In this document: positions 17,801-29,100 of the stretch, piece by piece | Layout of the letters: every line of letters starts with the position of its first letter | Numbering within the stretch: position 1 is the first letter of the stretch | Origin: Anoplopoma fimbria | Taxonomy: Eukaryota > Chordata > Actinopteri > Perciformes > Anoplopomatidae | Assembly (NCBI RefSeq): GCF_027596085.1 | Contig: NC_072470.1 | Span: forward strand, 3,151,034 to 3,215,033 | DNA: 64,000 nucleotides | Reading direction: 5' to 3' | Made by a program: the position numbers and the translations under genes | Notes under the pieces: model-generated | What the model saw: the letters and a program-made list of their open reading frames with translations, nothing else | The model's database searches: none | Told to the model about the DNA's origin: nothing

Positions 17801-19380
17801 TCCGTCCGGTGTTGGCGTGAACGAACTTCGGAGGCGCTTGATCGAGATGAACCCCAACATCTTTCAGGGAGCCGTGCCTCGTACGTATAAATCATTCATC
17901 ATCATCTTCATCAACTAAATGATGTGAATAACTTTGTGTGATTATCTTTTGTTGGCTGTTAAGAGAAACAGTAACATATTTTCCTTCACCAGATACCACA
18001 AGGGCACCCAAAGGATACGAGGAGTCTGGCAGAGAATATCACTTCACCAGCAGAGAAGTCTTTGACCACATGATGTACAACAACAGGTACAACCTTCTCT
18101 GCTGTGAATCCATGAATAATGAATGTAGTTGGGACTCTGACACACTGAACACAATATGTTCATGCTCCTTTACTGAATATAACAACTTATTTATGAGCTG
18201 TTTTTTTCTTATTCATTCTGTCTGCAACACAACAATGGAAGCTTTGAATGAAGGTCATAATTTCAAAATAAGAGTCATGGAGGTATAGATAAACTCTGCT
18301 GATAGTACACAAGCTATAAAAAGAGATTTGCATGTATCATAACTATTAAAAGCTCTCCCTATATTTATTAAATGTATTCAGGAATTCATGTTTAAGCATA
18401 AAGTACTAGTAAATCCTTTGTTTGAGTAAATAAACGATGATGTCGTGCAGGTTTCTGGATTACGGGGAGTACAAAGGGAATCTGTACGGCACCAGCATTG
18501 AGTCTGTGAGGGAAGTTTTAAACAGCGGAAAGATCTGCGTCATGGACATCGATCCAAACGTAAGAGCAGCAGTGACATTATCGTCCTCTTCAAAATACCA
18601 CTAACTAGTAGTTTTTGTGCTTTCAATAACTTCGATAAAATGCTGCACACACAGGCTTTATGTTGAATGTGTCATTTCTCCATTTAGGCCATTCAGGCTG
18701 TGAGGACCCACGAGCTGAAGGCTTACATCGTCTACGTGAAGCCACCGTCACAGGAGCGCCTCAAGGAGACACGACGGGACTCGTACATCACCACCAACTA
18801 CTACATCAACCGACCGTTCAAGGTAAACTCCCCCCGGGCCAGATTCTATTATATTCTTCTGGTCTAAGCAATTTTCTTTTTGATTTAAAGTTATAAAGGG
18901 CACATTGTTAAGACAAGCTTGACACCAACATATTTATTTTAGTTTTGTTACTTCTGATTTTTCATGTTATGATGGTCTTTAAAACATTAAAATCAAAGTG
19001 ACTCGAGAGAAAAAAACTCTAATAGCCTACAAGTACATTTCTGAGTTGTTTAACAGCGTAAATCCAACTTTATTGAATTTTCAAATCAATATAAAACAGT
19101 TCAGAATAAAATAAAAAGGAGTGGGATAAAGAAAAAGGGATTTGGTCATCTATTAGAAATCATCAGTTTTGACTTTTGTTTCCTCCAACAGGATGAAGAC
19201 TTCCAGGAGATGGAAGAAGCCGCCCGGAAGATCGAGTCTCACTTCTGCCAGTTCTTTGACAACGTGATCATCAACGATGAGCTGCAGGACTCCTGCGTCC
19301 AGCTGCTGACCGCGATGAGGAAGGCGCAGGACGAGCCGCAGTGGGTCCCTGCCAGCTGGATACGACCCACGACCACGTAA
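11824..19380 (+). CDS. mpp4: MAGUK p55 family member 4 (L27-PDZ-SH3-GK scaffold)
   Basis: Membrane-associated guanylate-kinase scaffold that organises protein complexes at photoreceptor terminals. Exons: 11824-11881, 11960-12081, 12221-12298, 12400-12483, 12736-12867, 15020-15101, 15440-15525, 15655-15729, 15801-15997, 16578-16636, 16755-16772, 16868-16909, 17017-17037, 17171-17185, 17349-17390, 17508-17681, 17800-17880, 17993-18086, 18451-18559, 18688-18822, 19192-19380. They give 631 codons in one frame; human MPP4 is of similar length. L27 repeats lie in residues ~20-150 ([20 protein letters not shown] matches MPP4). PDZ is about 159-240 ([20 protein letters not shown]), SH3 about 240-305 ([20 protein letters not shown]) and GK about 410-615 ([32 protein letters not shown]). 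It ends [15 protein letters not shown]. Between SH3 and GK, five tiny phase-1 exons encode an acidic linker not recalled from mammalian MPP4. Start chosen as the first ATG (ACCATGAGG) after the leader. Confidence 0.94.
12497..12543 (-). mobile_element. non-LTR retrotransposon 3' tail fragment in mpp4 intron
   Basis: On the minus strand the sequence reads as a CCCCGCTGCAGGACTAATAAAGG-type tail followed by short TTATC repeats, nearly identical to the tail at 21,840-21,900. This is the end of a common teleost LINE family. Only the 3' extremity is present. Confidence 0.6.
13354..14663 (+). CDS. uncharacterised coding-like exons inside the mpp4 intron (alternative 3' exons or nested gene)
   Basis: I do not recognise this protein. 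An acceptor (TTTTGTCTCACAG) opens at 13354 in phase 0, the same phase in which the mpp4 exon ending at 12867 leaves. The frame is open for 376 bases to a donor at 13730 (ATTG|GTAAGG). An acceptor CTCCACTCAG then opens 13981 in the right phase for a second frame ending in TGA at 14661-14663. Joined, these give about 125 plus 227 residues: an Arg/Ser/Cys-rich part, a helical heptad-like stretch ([14 protein letters not shown] to [10 protein letters not shown]), a Lys/Pro/Ser-rich part and a basic end ([11 protein letters not shown]). A different donor at 13720 would make 13354-13719 a 366-base in-frame cassette. GC and CpG content is far above the flanking intron. It could be an mpp4 isoform lacking PDZ/SH3/GK, an independent nested gene, or a decayed gene. 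Confidence 0.45.
16755..17390 (+). other. mpp4: run of five symmetric micro-exons encoding an acidic linker in mpp4
   Basis: Exons of 18 (16755-16772), 42 (16868-16909), 21 (17017-17037), 15 (17171-17185) and 42 bases (17349-17390) are all multiples of three. All are bounded by phase-1 introns with good GT-AG sites. They encode [30 protein letters not shown] and [14 protein letters not shown]. Any one can be skipped or included without losing the frame, a design suited to alternative splicing of the SH3-GK (HOOK) linker. Confidence 0.7.
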
Positions 19381-19591
19381 GAGAGGACGAAGGTGGAGGC
19401 GTAGGGGACAAGAGAAATGTGATCCTCTATTATCATGGCAGCAATTATTTTCATTTTCATTTTACAGATTCCTCACTGTGAAATCTTAACATGTAAATCA
19501 ATTTTCATGTTTTATGGGGGTAGGGCATGAAAGAAATCTTAATATTTTAATTTAGTCTTGTTGTTACTTGGTTTGAAACTTGGTTCTTGAA

Positions 19592-19660
<69 letters not shown>

Positions 19661-19909
19661 CTTTCTTGCCCTGCTCCCTTTTCTTTTACACAGGCCTGCA
19701 GTAAAAAAACATGAAATGTTTCCAATTGATGTTTACAAGCTAGAAAACAAAGTGGTTTCTTGTTATATGTTTTGTTTTTCATGCTGAATTTGTGTGATTT
19801 TTTTTTTTTTTCTATAGCCTAAAATATTTTTTTTTGCATGCCAAAAAAAGAAGATTCACTAACCAAAAACCCCAAAACCTGTTTGGCACAGAAATTACGC
19901 TTTGTGTCC
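19381..19909 (+). other. mpp4: mpp4 3' untranslated region and spacer
   Basis: AT-rich, no coding signal. It holds the ATT microsatellite at 19,592-19,657 and homopolymer runs of T and A. The nearest AATAAA for mpp4 lies at 19,993-19,998, inside the duplicated segment upstream of tmem237, so the two genes are packed within about 1.2 kb. Confidence 0.5.
19592..19657. repeat. (ATT)n microsatellite
   Basis: About 22 uninterrupted ATT units downstream of the mpp4 stop. The poly-Leu and poly-Ile open frames across it are repeat artefacts. Confidence 0.97.
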
Positions 19910-20414
19910 TTATTTCATAAAAAAAATGTGATAAAATGCAAATGTGCAAGCAAAGCATTGATAATTTAATATTTGTACTTGTTTGTAACATCAATAAACC
20001 ACTTCTGATAGCTGATGTATTCATTAATTTACCTAGTTTATTCATCTGTTGGTTGCTTTGTATGGGAGCTTTTATTTTGAAGATACAGGAAGTCGTGAGT
20101 CCTGCGCTTAAATGCATCCGGGTAAAACCTCTCCGCTCGCAGAACGTAAACAAAGTATTTAAACTACTTTTTTGCCTTTATTTACTTCCAAATGTTATGA
20201 TATTCAACCAAAGCATTGATTATTTTAGCGTTTTACGTGTTTATTACATTATTTAACCACTTTATGATAGTTAATTACTCTTTAATTTCCGAAGTTTACT
20301 CTTCTGTTGCTTCGTATAATGCGAGCTTTTATTTTTTACGATACAGGAAGTCGTGTGTCCTACGCTTAAAGGCATCCGGGTAAAACCTTTCCGTTCGCAG
20401 AGGATAAACAAAGT
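19910..20414. repeat. tandemly duplicated segment upstream of tmem237 (period 258 bp)
   Basis: Two imperfect copies lie at a constant offset of 258 bases: about 19,910-20,156 and about 20,174-20,414. Matching landmarks include AAAGCATTGAT (19,952 and 20,210), GATACAGGAAGTCGTG (20,082 and 20,340), GCATCCGGGTAAAACCT (20,114 and 20,372) and AAACAAAGTA (20,148 and 20,406). Each copy carries an ETS-type ACAGGAAGT motif. The second copy ends about 130 bases before the tmem237 start codon, so the duplication probably covers its promoter or leader. Confidence 0.8.
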
Positions 20415-20544
20415 AAATCATCATAATAAGACCTAAATGAGTTATTCACTTTTGAACAGTTGTTGTCGTTTAAATACACTTATAAACTAAAGAACATTTC
20501 ACTGAAGTGATATTTAAAGGTGCATTTGTAGGAGAAATAACAGT

Positions 20545-23500
20545 ATGGATGCAGGAGGCTCAAAGGTAACGTTAACTTCTATTTAATATATAAATTATAA
20601 TAAGTTGCATTTTAAATCTGGTATCAATTTATGTTTTTCTTTCCTAGAAAATGCGATCCAGGGAGCTCCCACCTCTTCCACAGGTAACTAGCTAGATAAG
20701 TCATTTAACTCCAGGTGTTATAAGCCTAACCTCATTTACTTACAGTGTTAAATTAATGGCATCCATTACAACCTCCTACCTATTGCAAGTAACCTTTAAT
20801 GTAATATACTGCTTAGCTTAAACCCAAACAACTGCATGTATGATTATAAAATACATTTTTAAAAATAGTTTGCATTAAATATTTGGTAGTTTTACCTAAT
20901 AAAAGTCAGAATAGACTAAACTGAAGAATATGCTGATTTGCAATTGATTAAACTACTACTATTTCTGCAAGGATTAGATTTTGCATTCACTATGTTTCTC
21001 TCTTTTACATGAGTGCAAATCAATTATATTGAGAGTCAAGACAAATCAAGCTTTTCACTTTTTTTTCTTTTGTCATTTTGAAGCTTGATTAACTGATTAG
21101 AAATTTATTTTTGTTATTTGCAGCTTTAAAATACGTAATAAAGGCAACAAAAACACATTTGTGACAAATGCACATACCCTAACTTTATCTAGCCAGACAG
21201 GTATTTGGAAACTCAAGATGACAAACCTTTGATATTTGTGAAAGTTTGTAGATTTGCACAAAATAGAGCAACATGTGTTTTAAAATAACTCGATTTCGTA
21301 GTCGGTGAATGCAAACCTCTGTGTGGACTGATTCAAATCATGTCTCACCTAAAGTAATATGACACTCTATACCTTAATTGTTACCTATCAAACCCTGAAA
21401 TGTAATTAAAAGGGTCCTTAGAAGTTGTCTGAGCACATGTAGGGACAATAAAGCAGAGTAAACACTGTTGGTGTTTAAGACAACCATTGTAAGAAAGATG
21501 AAACCAGACACCACAGACGGACGCTCTTCCTGGACGTTTGCCTAACAAACACTCAAGAGTTAGAAAAGGTTTGCCTCGTCTGACCTCTGCCTGGGTAATC
21601 CCCAGTCCTGGCGGATGAATGAACACAGATTTAGCTGAGGATTTAACAGGATGTTGTGTGAAGCTGCTCTCCACTCTTTCTTGATTCTTGGGTGGAATGG
21701 CCAGAAAGTTGACGGTAAGGTCTCGTCTTATCTGACTGAACGCTGTGACTGAGATTTTATGAAAATGGCTCACACACTGTTTCTGTACATTTTAAAAGAA
21801 ACTCTTCCTTTGTATCTGGGCTTGTTGTGTCTGAGGGGAGAGATAAGATAAGATAAGATAAGATAATCCTTTATTAGTCCCGCAGCGGGGAAATTTGTTA
21901 ATGCGGTTATACTCCGTTTGATTGGACCTTCTCAATCCAATTTTACGGACTGCTAAGTGTCAGAGTCTTTAAGGTCATGTTGTATAGGTTTATCTAAGAG
22001 GGGATTTATTCCTGATTTCTTTTCTTTTTTTATTCTTTTGAAACAATAATAATAATATTCTTGTATACTGTACTTTAGTTCCAAACTTCAATGACCTGAG
22101 ATTGTTATTTTTTAATTAGTAAAACCATCCATCCATTTCTGCTGTTTGATCCAGGTCATGGTTAATTATTGATTAATGATATTATGAAGAATTATTGTTA
22201 TAAACTGCTGGGTGGCACTGACAGAAGTCCTATCATTCCTACTGGTTTTTATAAAGAAGTTTAATACTTTGGTGCCTTAAAAAAGTCTTAAATATAATTT
22301 AGATAAGATATATTTGTTAGATAAAGGTTATTTGAAACTGAAATAAACAAACACAAAGAACAAAACCTCACTCATGCTTCTCTTTTTGTCTCTTAGCGAG
22401 GACAACGAGCACTTCCCTCAATGTCGAGGTAGGTAACTGTGTTTTTCTACTGTGACATAATGTCTTAATCTACAGAATTACCCTGAACAGTCAAACCAAA
22501 CTACTTCTTGTCTTTTTTTTTGGGACGTCTGGAAACATGAAGTCAAGACACAGCTGGTAAGTCAGAATGAGACGAATTAATGTCATGTTTTTACTCTTAC
22601 TCTTTATTTAATTTAACTTTATTTATTCATCACCTTTAACAGGAGAAGTACCAGCACTGAAACAAAAGAAGAAGAAGGTGAGAAAGGAGACGAATGGAGT
22701 CGATGACCTGAGCGGTACGTAACTGCTGCCGTGGAGTAATTTCAGTTGTACTACTCGCAGAAAGTTTCTTCATTCCTTCTTCTGTTTCCTGTTTAGATCA
22801 TGGGATGGAAATGGGAGGCCTGGGCAGCCGGAGGGAATCTGAGATCGGAGAGCAACTTACCCTTGAAACCACATCGGACGCACCTCCTCAGAGGAGGAGG
22901 AAGAAAAAGAAAGCACCCACTATAGGTAGAGACTGAGGACGTAGGTTGGTCTGTTAATGCTGCCTTGTAGTTCTACTAACTCAATTTTGAAGGCTTTCAA
23001 CCATCAGAAGAAAATTAATTTCCCTTTAACAAAGTGTCCTTAAAAAGTGTCACTATGGCCGATCTGTTCATCGTCGGTAACTTGTGTTTAACTACGACCA
23101 ACCCAGATGTTCATCGAGACGTTTACAGATGTTTGAATTCATGGTTTTTAGATCTGGACGATGACCAGGCCGACCTGGTGAACGGAGATGCAGCGGATCA
23201 GACCACTGATGGAGAAGAAGTGGTCAAAAAAACAAAAAAGAGAAAGTAAGAAAATAACAGTTACTGGAGTTATAACTCATCATATGTTGTTATGTGAACA
23301 GGTTTTATAAAAAAGTCAAACATCTGGAGTTGACTGGAGAGAAAAGTAACTCATATATGGTACAATTTTCTCTTTGGCCTTTATTCTTGTAATTTCAGGA
23401 AGTCAAGAGTCATTGAGACGCAGCTTCCCAATGAGTTGGACGTAGAAGAGGACGACATCATCACCGACACGCCTCCTCCGATCCCCCAACATGCCCTGTT

Positions 23501-24983
23501 CTCGGCCCCGCTGGGTCAGAGCCAGCCAGTGGGCAAAGTCTTTGTGGAGAGGAACAGTGAGTAACGACAGAAGAAGAAGAAGAAGAATTGGTCGAGCCTG
23601 TTGAAAAGATAAAAATGGTAATTCTCATGTGTTCACGTGCAGAGCGTTTCCAGGCTGCTGAGCGCTCAGACTGGAGGAAGACCAGCGACCAGATGGATAA
23701 CATGACAGATCTCCAACACATTCAGCCACTCTGGACCACCAGAGACGTCTCTCTCAGAGTTCACGGAGGCTTCAGGTGATGGAAGGTGTTTCGTACAAGG
23801 CTAGATATATTTTAGCATCTGATCCTCCCTAAATGTCTCTCCTCTCCTTTTGTTCGTGGTGCAGGGTGTTTGGTCTGTATTGCCACGGCTTCCTGGCGGG
23901 CTACGCCATGTGGAACGTGGTGGTGGTGTACATGTTGGCCGGGCAGCACCTCACCGCTCTGTCCAACCTGCTGGAGCAGTACCACAGCCTGGCCTACCCG
24001 GCCCAGTCCCTGCTCTACATGCTGCTCGCCATCAGCACGGTGGCTGCCTTCGACAGGTAGAAGCTCCAAAGCAAGCTGATTGGTTAACCTAAGAACAGCA
24101 AAAAAATAATCATACAAGTTGCAACCACTTGTTATGTAAAAGCTTGTATTTGGAAAAATGATGGATACAAATATATTGTGGAAATTTTGACTAGACACAT
24201 ATGTAAAAACCAGACTCTAAGTCTTAATTATTTAATTAATGATAAAAGTCCACGTTGCATGTGGAATTGATGGAAATCTACATGCAAACAAATCTGTGTT
24301 TTAATGTAAATAAAAAATGATAAGGTATGAACAGATATTCAGCTGAAGTAGTTAAACTTTTGTATATTTTCAGAGTGAACTTGGCCAAAAGCTCCATGGC
24401 TCTGCATGAGTTCATCACACTGAACCCGGTCGCTCTCGCCTCATTCTGTGAGTTCTCACTATTTATTATCACCACGGTAATTTCATCATGGTGTGTTTGA
24501 TGTCACTTCACTAGCTTTGTTCATTTTTCTCGTCCAGTGTATTTCTCAGCGTTGGTCCTCTCTCTGAGCCAGCAGATGACCAGCGATCGAATCAACCTGT
24601 ACCCAGCCCTCAACACTACATTATGGTGAGCTCGCTGGATATTTTATGTTTCTATCTTATTATGGATATGATGCATGACAGTCTTCCCTTTTCTCCTCCA
24701 GGCCACCAGGGTTGGAGCACCAGATTCTGCACCCATGGGTGACAGTCAACCTGGTGGTGGCTCTGCTGGTGGGGCTGGCCTGGATCTTCATGGCCACCCG
24801 ACCAGAAACAGACTATACTCAGGGTGAGGGAGAATAGTCTGTGTTAAATACTTCAAATCCACCTTAAACATTTTTCCAAAGCAATCTATAATTGTATTAT
24901 CTTGTTCTTTCTCTTCAGAGTATCTGGAAACCATGAAGATTGAACCTCTCAAGCCAGAGGACAAATCAGAAATGACTGCCTGA
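20545..24983 (+). CDS. tmem237: transmembrane protein 237 (ciliary transition-zone protein)
   Basis: TMEM237 (ALS2CR4, JBTS14) is a tetraspan protein of the ciliary transition zone. Exons: 20545-20565, 20648-20683, 22397-22428, 22543-22556, 22643-22714, 22797-22925, 23152-23245, 23399-23556, 23643-23775, 23865-24056, 24374-24447, 24538-24625, 24702-24823, 24919-24983. Together 410 codons, matching the human length of about 408. Residues 1-185 form a charged, Lys-rich cytosolic part ([27 protein letters not shown]). Then come [20 protein letters not shown] and [10 protein letters not shown], hallmarks of the family. Four membrane segments follow: around [49 protein letters not shown] (before QQMTSDRI) and [17 protein letters not shown]. 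The fourth exon is only 14 bases but is needed to keep the frame and supplies SQD, as in the human protein. The start is the only ATG consistent with the first exon. The duplicated upstream segment may affect expression. Confidence 0.93.
21837..21902 (-). mobile_element. non-LTR retrotransposon 3' tail with (TTATC)n in tmem237 intron 2
   Basis: On the minus strand a TTTCCCCGCTGCGGGACTAA-type tail is followed by AAAGGATTATC and about five TTATC units. It is the same element end as at 12,497 and, more weakly, at 25,612. It is a 5'-truncated LINE insertion with no open frame. Confidence 0.65.
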
Positions 24984-25151
24984 GGAAAAAAAATAATCCT
25001 TACATCTTCTCTGACACATACTGTACAGCTTTAATGTCATTTTGCACATATTTTTGCACTGGCTTTTGGCAGTGAACTCTGAATGTGTTATTTATATTAT
25101 TTTTGTATTTTTGACATGTGAATGTGCTCGTCTCTTTATAAATATTTATCC

Positions 25152-25157
25152 AATAAA
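25152..25157 (+). terminator. tmem237: polyadenylation signal of tmem237
   Basis: AATAAA lies 169 bases after the stop codon and is followed by T-rich sequence. It is the first canonical hexamer after the gene. Confidence 0.7.
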
Positions 25158-25322
25158 TCCAACAATATGTCTTTATTACATTCTAAAGGATATAGGTGCT
25201 TATGCATAACACATTTTTATATAAATATATGGGAATGTGATCTTATCATACTTAATAGTATATTTATATCTCCTATAGTTTGATAAGTTCATTCTACAGG
25301 TACATACAGGCCCTCCACTTGG

Positions 25323-25434
25323 CACTTATTGTATTCATATTAGTTTGTTGCACTTATTGTATTCATATTAGTTTGTTGCACTTATTGTATTCGTATTAGT
25401 TTGTTGCACTTATTGTATTCGTATTAGTTTGTTT
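25323..25434. repeat. four tandem copies of a 28-bp unit
   Basis: Units begin at 25323, 25351, 25379 and 25407, each starting CACTTATTGTATTC and ending TTAGTTTG. The first two copies read CATATTAG and the last two CGTATTAG, so copies 1-2 and 3-4 form pairs. The array directly adjoins the SINE-like element to its right and may be part of it. Confidence 0.9.
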
Positions 25435-25436
25435 CT

Positions 25437-25593
25437 GCACTGAACTTTTGCTCTGGTTTATGCTCTTAGGTGCTTGTTTAAGAAAGGAGATGCACTTATG
25501 ACTTCTGGTGACTAGTAGTTCTCTCGAATACCTATGTTGAATACACTTATTGTAAGTCTCTTTGGATAAAAGCATCTGCTAAATGACTGTAAC
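25437..25593 (-). repeat. dispersed SINE-like teleost repeat, minus orientation
   Basis: Its reverse complement matches 34,573-34,712 almost base for base (landmarks CATTTAG, GCTTTTATCCAAAG, GACTTAC, AAGTGTATTCAACATAGG, GTCACCAGAAGTCATAAG). The TCATTTAG..ACGCTTTTATCCAAAGCGACTTA signature is widespread in fish genomes. I am sure of the pair of copies, less sure of the family name (V-SINE-like). Confidence 0.75.
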
Positions 25594-25609
25594 ATATCGT
25601 ACACAGTGA

Positions 25610-25815
25610 TAAAATAAGATAATCCTTTATTATTTACTAACTTTCAGGATTACAGCAGCATAGATGTAGTGCAAACAAGGTACATAGTAGAAAAAAAACA
25701 AATATTTTAAATAAGTAAGTAAGAAAAATAAAAAATCCACAATAACTAAAAAAAACTAAACATAAATACAGATATAATTATAGTTATAGTATTGTTACTT
25801 AAATATGTATTACCC
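25610..25815 (-). mobile_element. degraded LINE 3' end
   Basis: It starts with AATAAGATAATCCTTTATT, like the tails at 12,497 and 21,837. It continues with the AC-rich, A-rich sequence typical of LINE 3' ends read in reverse. No open frame remains. Confidence 0.45.
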
Positions 25816-26110
25816 CTATAAATCTTAATTAAATACAAAAATGACATGCATGATTGTAAGAAGTATTAGATGATATAGATTAAAAGGGGATAGGAGTTTA
25901 GATAAGTTTAAATTATTTTGCAAAATAGATTTTTTTCCCTTGAAATATCGATGCTTTCTGAGTTCAACTAGTTCGCTCTGCCGGAGATCCAGACCTTGCA
26001 GTCGAACGCAGAGCGACGATCTCCCCTCCTGCACTGTTTCTGTTGACGTGGTTAACTGTGCCTGTTGCACAGATATTCATGAGAAAAAGTTTGCAAAAAG
26101 TCGAGAAGTC

Positions 26111-29100
26111 ATGCTGGACTTTGCCATCTTTGCCGTGACGTTTGTCATCATATTGGTGGGCGCTGTGCTGTATTTGTACCCGGTGAGTCCCTGCAGAAGT
26201 TAACCATCAGTGAGCTGGCCTAGTATTTGGAGCACCAGTCTCCCTTCAGAAAAGTGTTGATTTACTGTTACTTTGCTCATGGGTCTGCAGAAACGTCCCA
26301 TTTAACATCATGTAAGATATCAAACGCATTGTGACAACCCCCTTTTCATTTACACACAACAAGCTTATTATTAACCTGATTCTGTTAAAAGTTATTAAAG
26401 TTTTTCTTTTTAGTGGTTGATGTCAAGCACCCCATGTGTATGCCGATTTTACCCAAAGACCTTAAGAATTTGTCAGATGACAATGTTGGTGTCACACAAT
26501 GTGTGTGTGTTACCCTGAAAGTGAGAAAGTATTCAATTGCCATGTATTTCAATGTGTTTCCATACTTCTGAATGTGACACTAACTTTCCTACTTTAGTTG
26601 CATGCAATTGGGAAATGAATAACAAACCTATCAGAGAAGACAGTAGATGTGTGTGAAGGCCAATATAGGAAGCATACTATATTGTCTATATATATATATT
26701 GTCAAAAATGTATTCATAAATCAAATCTCTCATCATGTTTTCAGTCATCCAGAAGGGCCTCTGGCATCCCAGGTCTCAATCCGACAGATGAGAAGTAAGA
26801 AGTATCTCTACCTGCTTTTGCAGCCATAAAGTCAGTTACATCTAAACAAATAGAATATCTTGATGACTGTCCTTCAACATAAAGCATGTTTAAGGTGTAA
26901 TGATTGTAATTTGGAACAGTTTCCCAGATGTTTGCAGTTGTCAGGCCTATAAAGGAACTGTCTTATGATATTTCACCTGTAGAGGGCAGCATGCAGCAAA
27001 TGCACATTGTTTCCTATTACATAATACTCAAATCATTGCCTTCCACTCTCTTTAGAGATGGGAACCTGCAGGACATTGTGAGCAGAGGCAGTCTGCACGA
27101 GTTCCTCGTCAGTCTGCATCAGGAGTTTGGGTCCGTGGCGTCGTTCTGGTTCGGAGGTAGACCGGTGGTCAGCCTGGGCTCTGTACACCAGCTACAGCAA
27201 CACATCAACCCCAACCACACCAGTAAGAGCACCAGCATTTCCCATGCTGCTTTGATTTGACTGTTGCCAAACTGATCATAAAATGAGAAAGGACTTTCTA
27301 TACATAAATATACAAAAAACACTTTTTTTTCGCTTTTTTTAGCTGACTCCTTTGAGACGATGCTGAAGTCGTTGCTAGGTTACCAGTCAGGAATGGGAGG
27401 CGGGGCCGCCGAGACAGTAATAAGGAAAAAGGTGTACGAGAATGCCATCAACAACACGCTGAAGAACAACTTCCCTCTTGTGCTCAAGGTTTGTATCTCT
27501 CATGAAAAGACAAATAACCACTGCAAAACTCAATGAAATTTAGCATTCAGACATTCATTTTGAATGCATCTTCTTTTACGTAGCTGGTGGAGGAGCTTGT
27601 GGGAAAGTGGAAGTCATACCCGGACTCTCAGCATACCCCGCTATGTGCCCACCTGCTGGGTCTGGCCATGAAGACTGTCACCCAGCTGGCTCTGGGCGAG
27701 AGCTTCGGAGACGACACTAAGGTCCTGTCCTTCCGCAAGAACCACGATGCGGTGAGATAACAACACCTCAATTGCTTTGGGGCATTCTGGTCTTTTTCTC
27801 TCCCCCTGTTGGTGTCAAATGTGGGATTTTGCATCATCTACAATCACTGTTTTCTTACATATCAGTCGAGTTCAATGGGGTTTTGAAATACTCTACAAAC
27901 AAGTTATCTTGGCTGCTTACGTTCTGCTGAAATGGGTCACTTGATTTCGTTTTTCTGTTCTTCCAACTCACCAGATCTGGTCAGAAATTGGAAAAGGCTA
28001 CTTGGATGGCTCCCTGGAGAAGAGCTCCAGCAGGAAAGGACATTATGAGAAAGGTGAGTGAGGTTTGCTTCTTGAGTTCTCTCAGCTTTAACAGAGCTGA
28101 CGTTATGTAGGTTGAGTTGTTGGACTGCTGTCTGTCATTTTTTGAGTCTAATGTCTCAGGTTTTCCTCTTGATCTCTTGTTCTTGCTGTGTGTTGACATG
28201 TGGGAGCACCGTTGGGCTTCTATTGTTTTTCCAGCTGTGGAGAAACAGGAGGAAGAAGTTTGCAGAGGCTCAGACGTGATCTATGTGTTTGTGGAGCAGC
28301 ATGACATACAGCTCGAAACAGAGTCTGAGAACAGAAAAAGACTGTGCATAACCAAAACATCCAGTGTTATTGCATTAAACAGTGAACAGACACTGTTTAG
28401 GTGGACTTTTATTGATTTATCTGTCAAGGACAATTGTAACTGGGGCTTGGTACTCGCTGGAGTTCATTTTGGATGCTGCCTGAAGGGTTGAAAAGCGAGA
28501 CGAATGTTTGAAATGCAGTCTTTTTAACCTTGAGTGTCAGTCAGTGGTGTGTTCATGCCAAAAATGTATAAAAATGACAATTATTTTTCTATTTTTATCT
28601 CCCTGGGTGTTCAGCTCTGTCAGAGATGGAGTCCATGCTGTTGTCAGTGGCAAAGGAGAGAAAAGCCCAGAGGAAGCAGACGGCATTTGTAGACTCTCTG
28701 CTTCAGTCCAGCCTCACAGAGCGACAGGTGAATACTGATGGAGTCACCGATTCTAGTTCAAAACCCAAAAGGCAACTGAACGATTGCTATTGTTCCTGGA
28801 AAAAGCACTAAATGATGTTGTGTCTGTTTGTTTCAGATCATGGAGGACTGTATGGTTTTCACTTTGGCTGGATGCGTCATCGCTGCGAACTGTAAGTGAC
28901 AACAACCAAAACACCATGTCCATAAGTATCTAAAGTGTCCTAGAACAAGAAATCAAGCATCAAAACACTCCCTTTTTCATGAATCGCTAAGGCTAAAATG
29001 TTAAATGTTGTGTTTCGGCAGTGTGCATCTGGGCACTTCACTTCCTGTCCACCTCAGAGGAAGTTCAGGACAAACTGTACAAAGAGCTGGATGAGGTTTT

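Noticed and set aside
21381..21773. 130-residue open frame on the minus strand in tmem237 intron 2
   Set aside because: No recognisable domain or convincing splice sites. It lies beside a LINE tail and is more likely chance or old repeat sequence.
25315..25434. Possible CRISPR-like array (regular repeats)
   Set aside because: The units are contiguous 28-base repeats with no spacers, in a vertebrate genome.
28117..28491. 124-residue open frame in a cyp20a1 intron
   Set aside because: It lies wholly between verified exons, matches nothing recognisable, and the cyp20a1 frame is complete without it.
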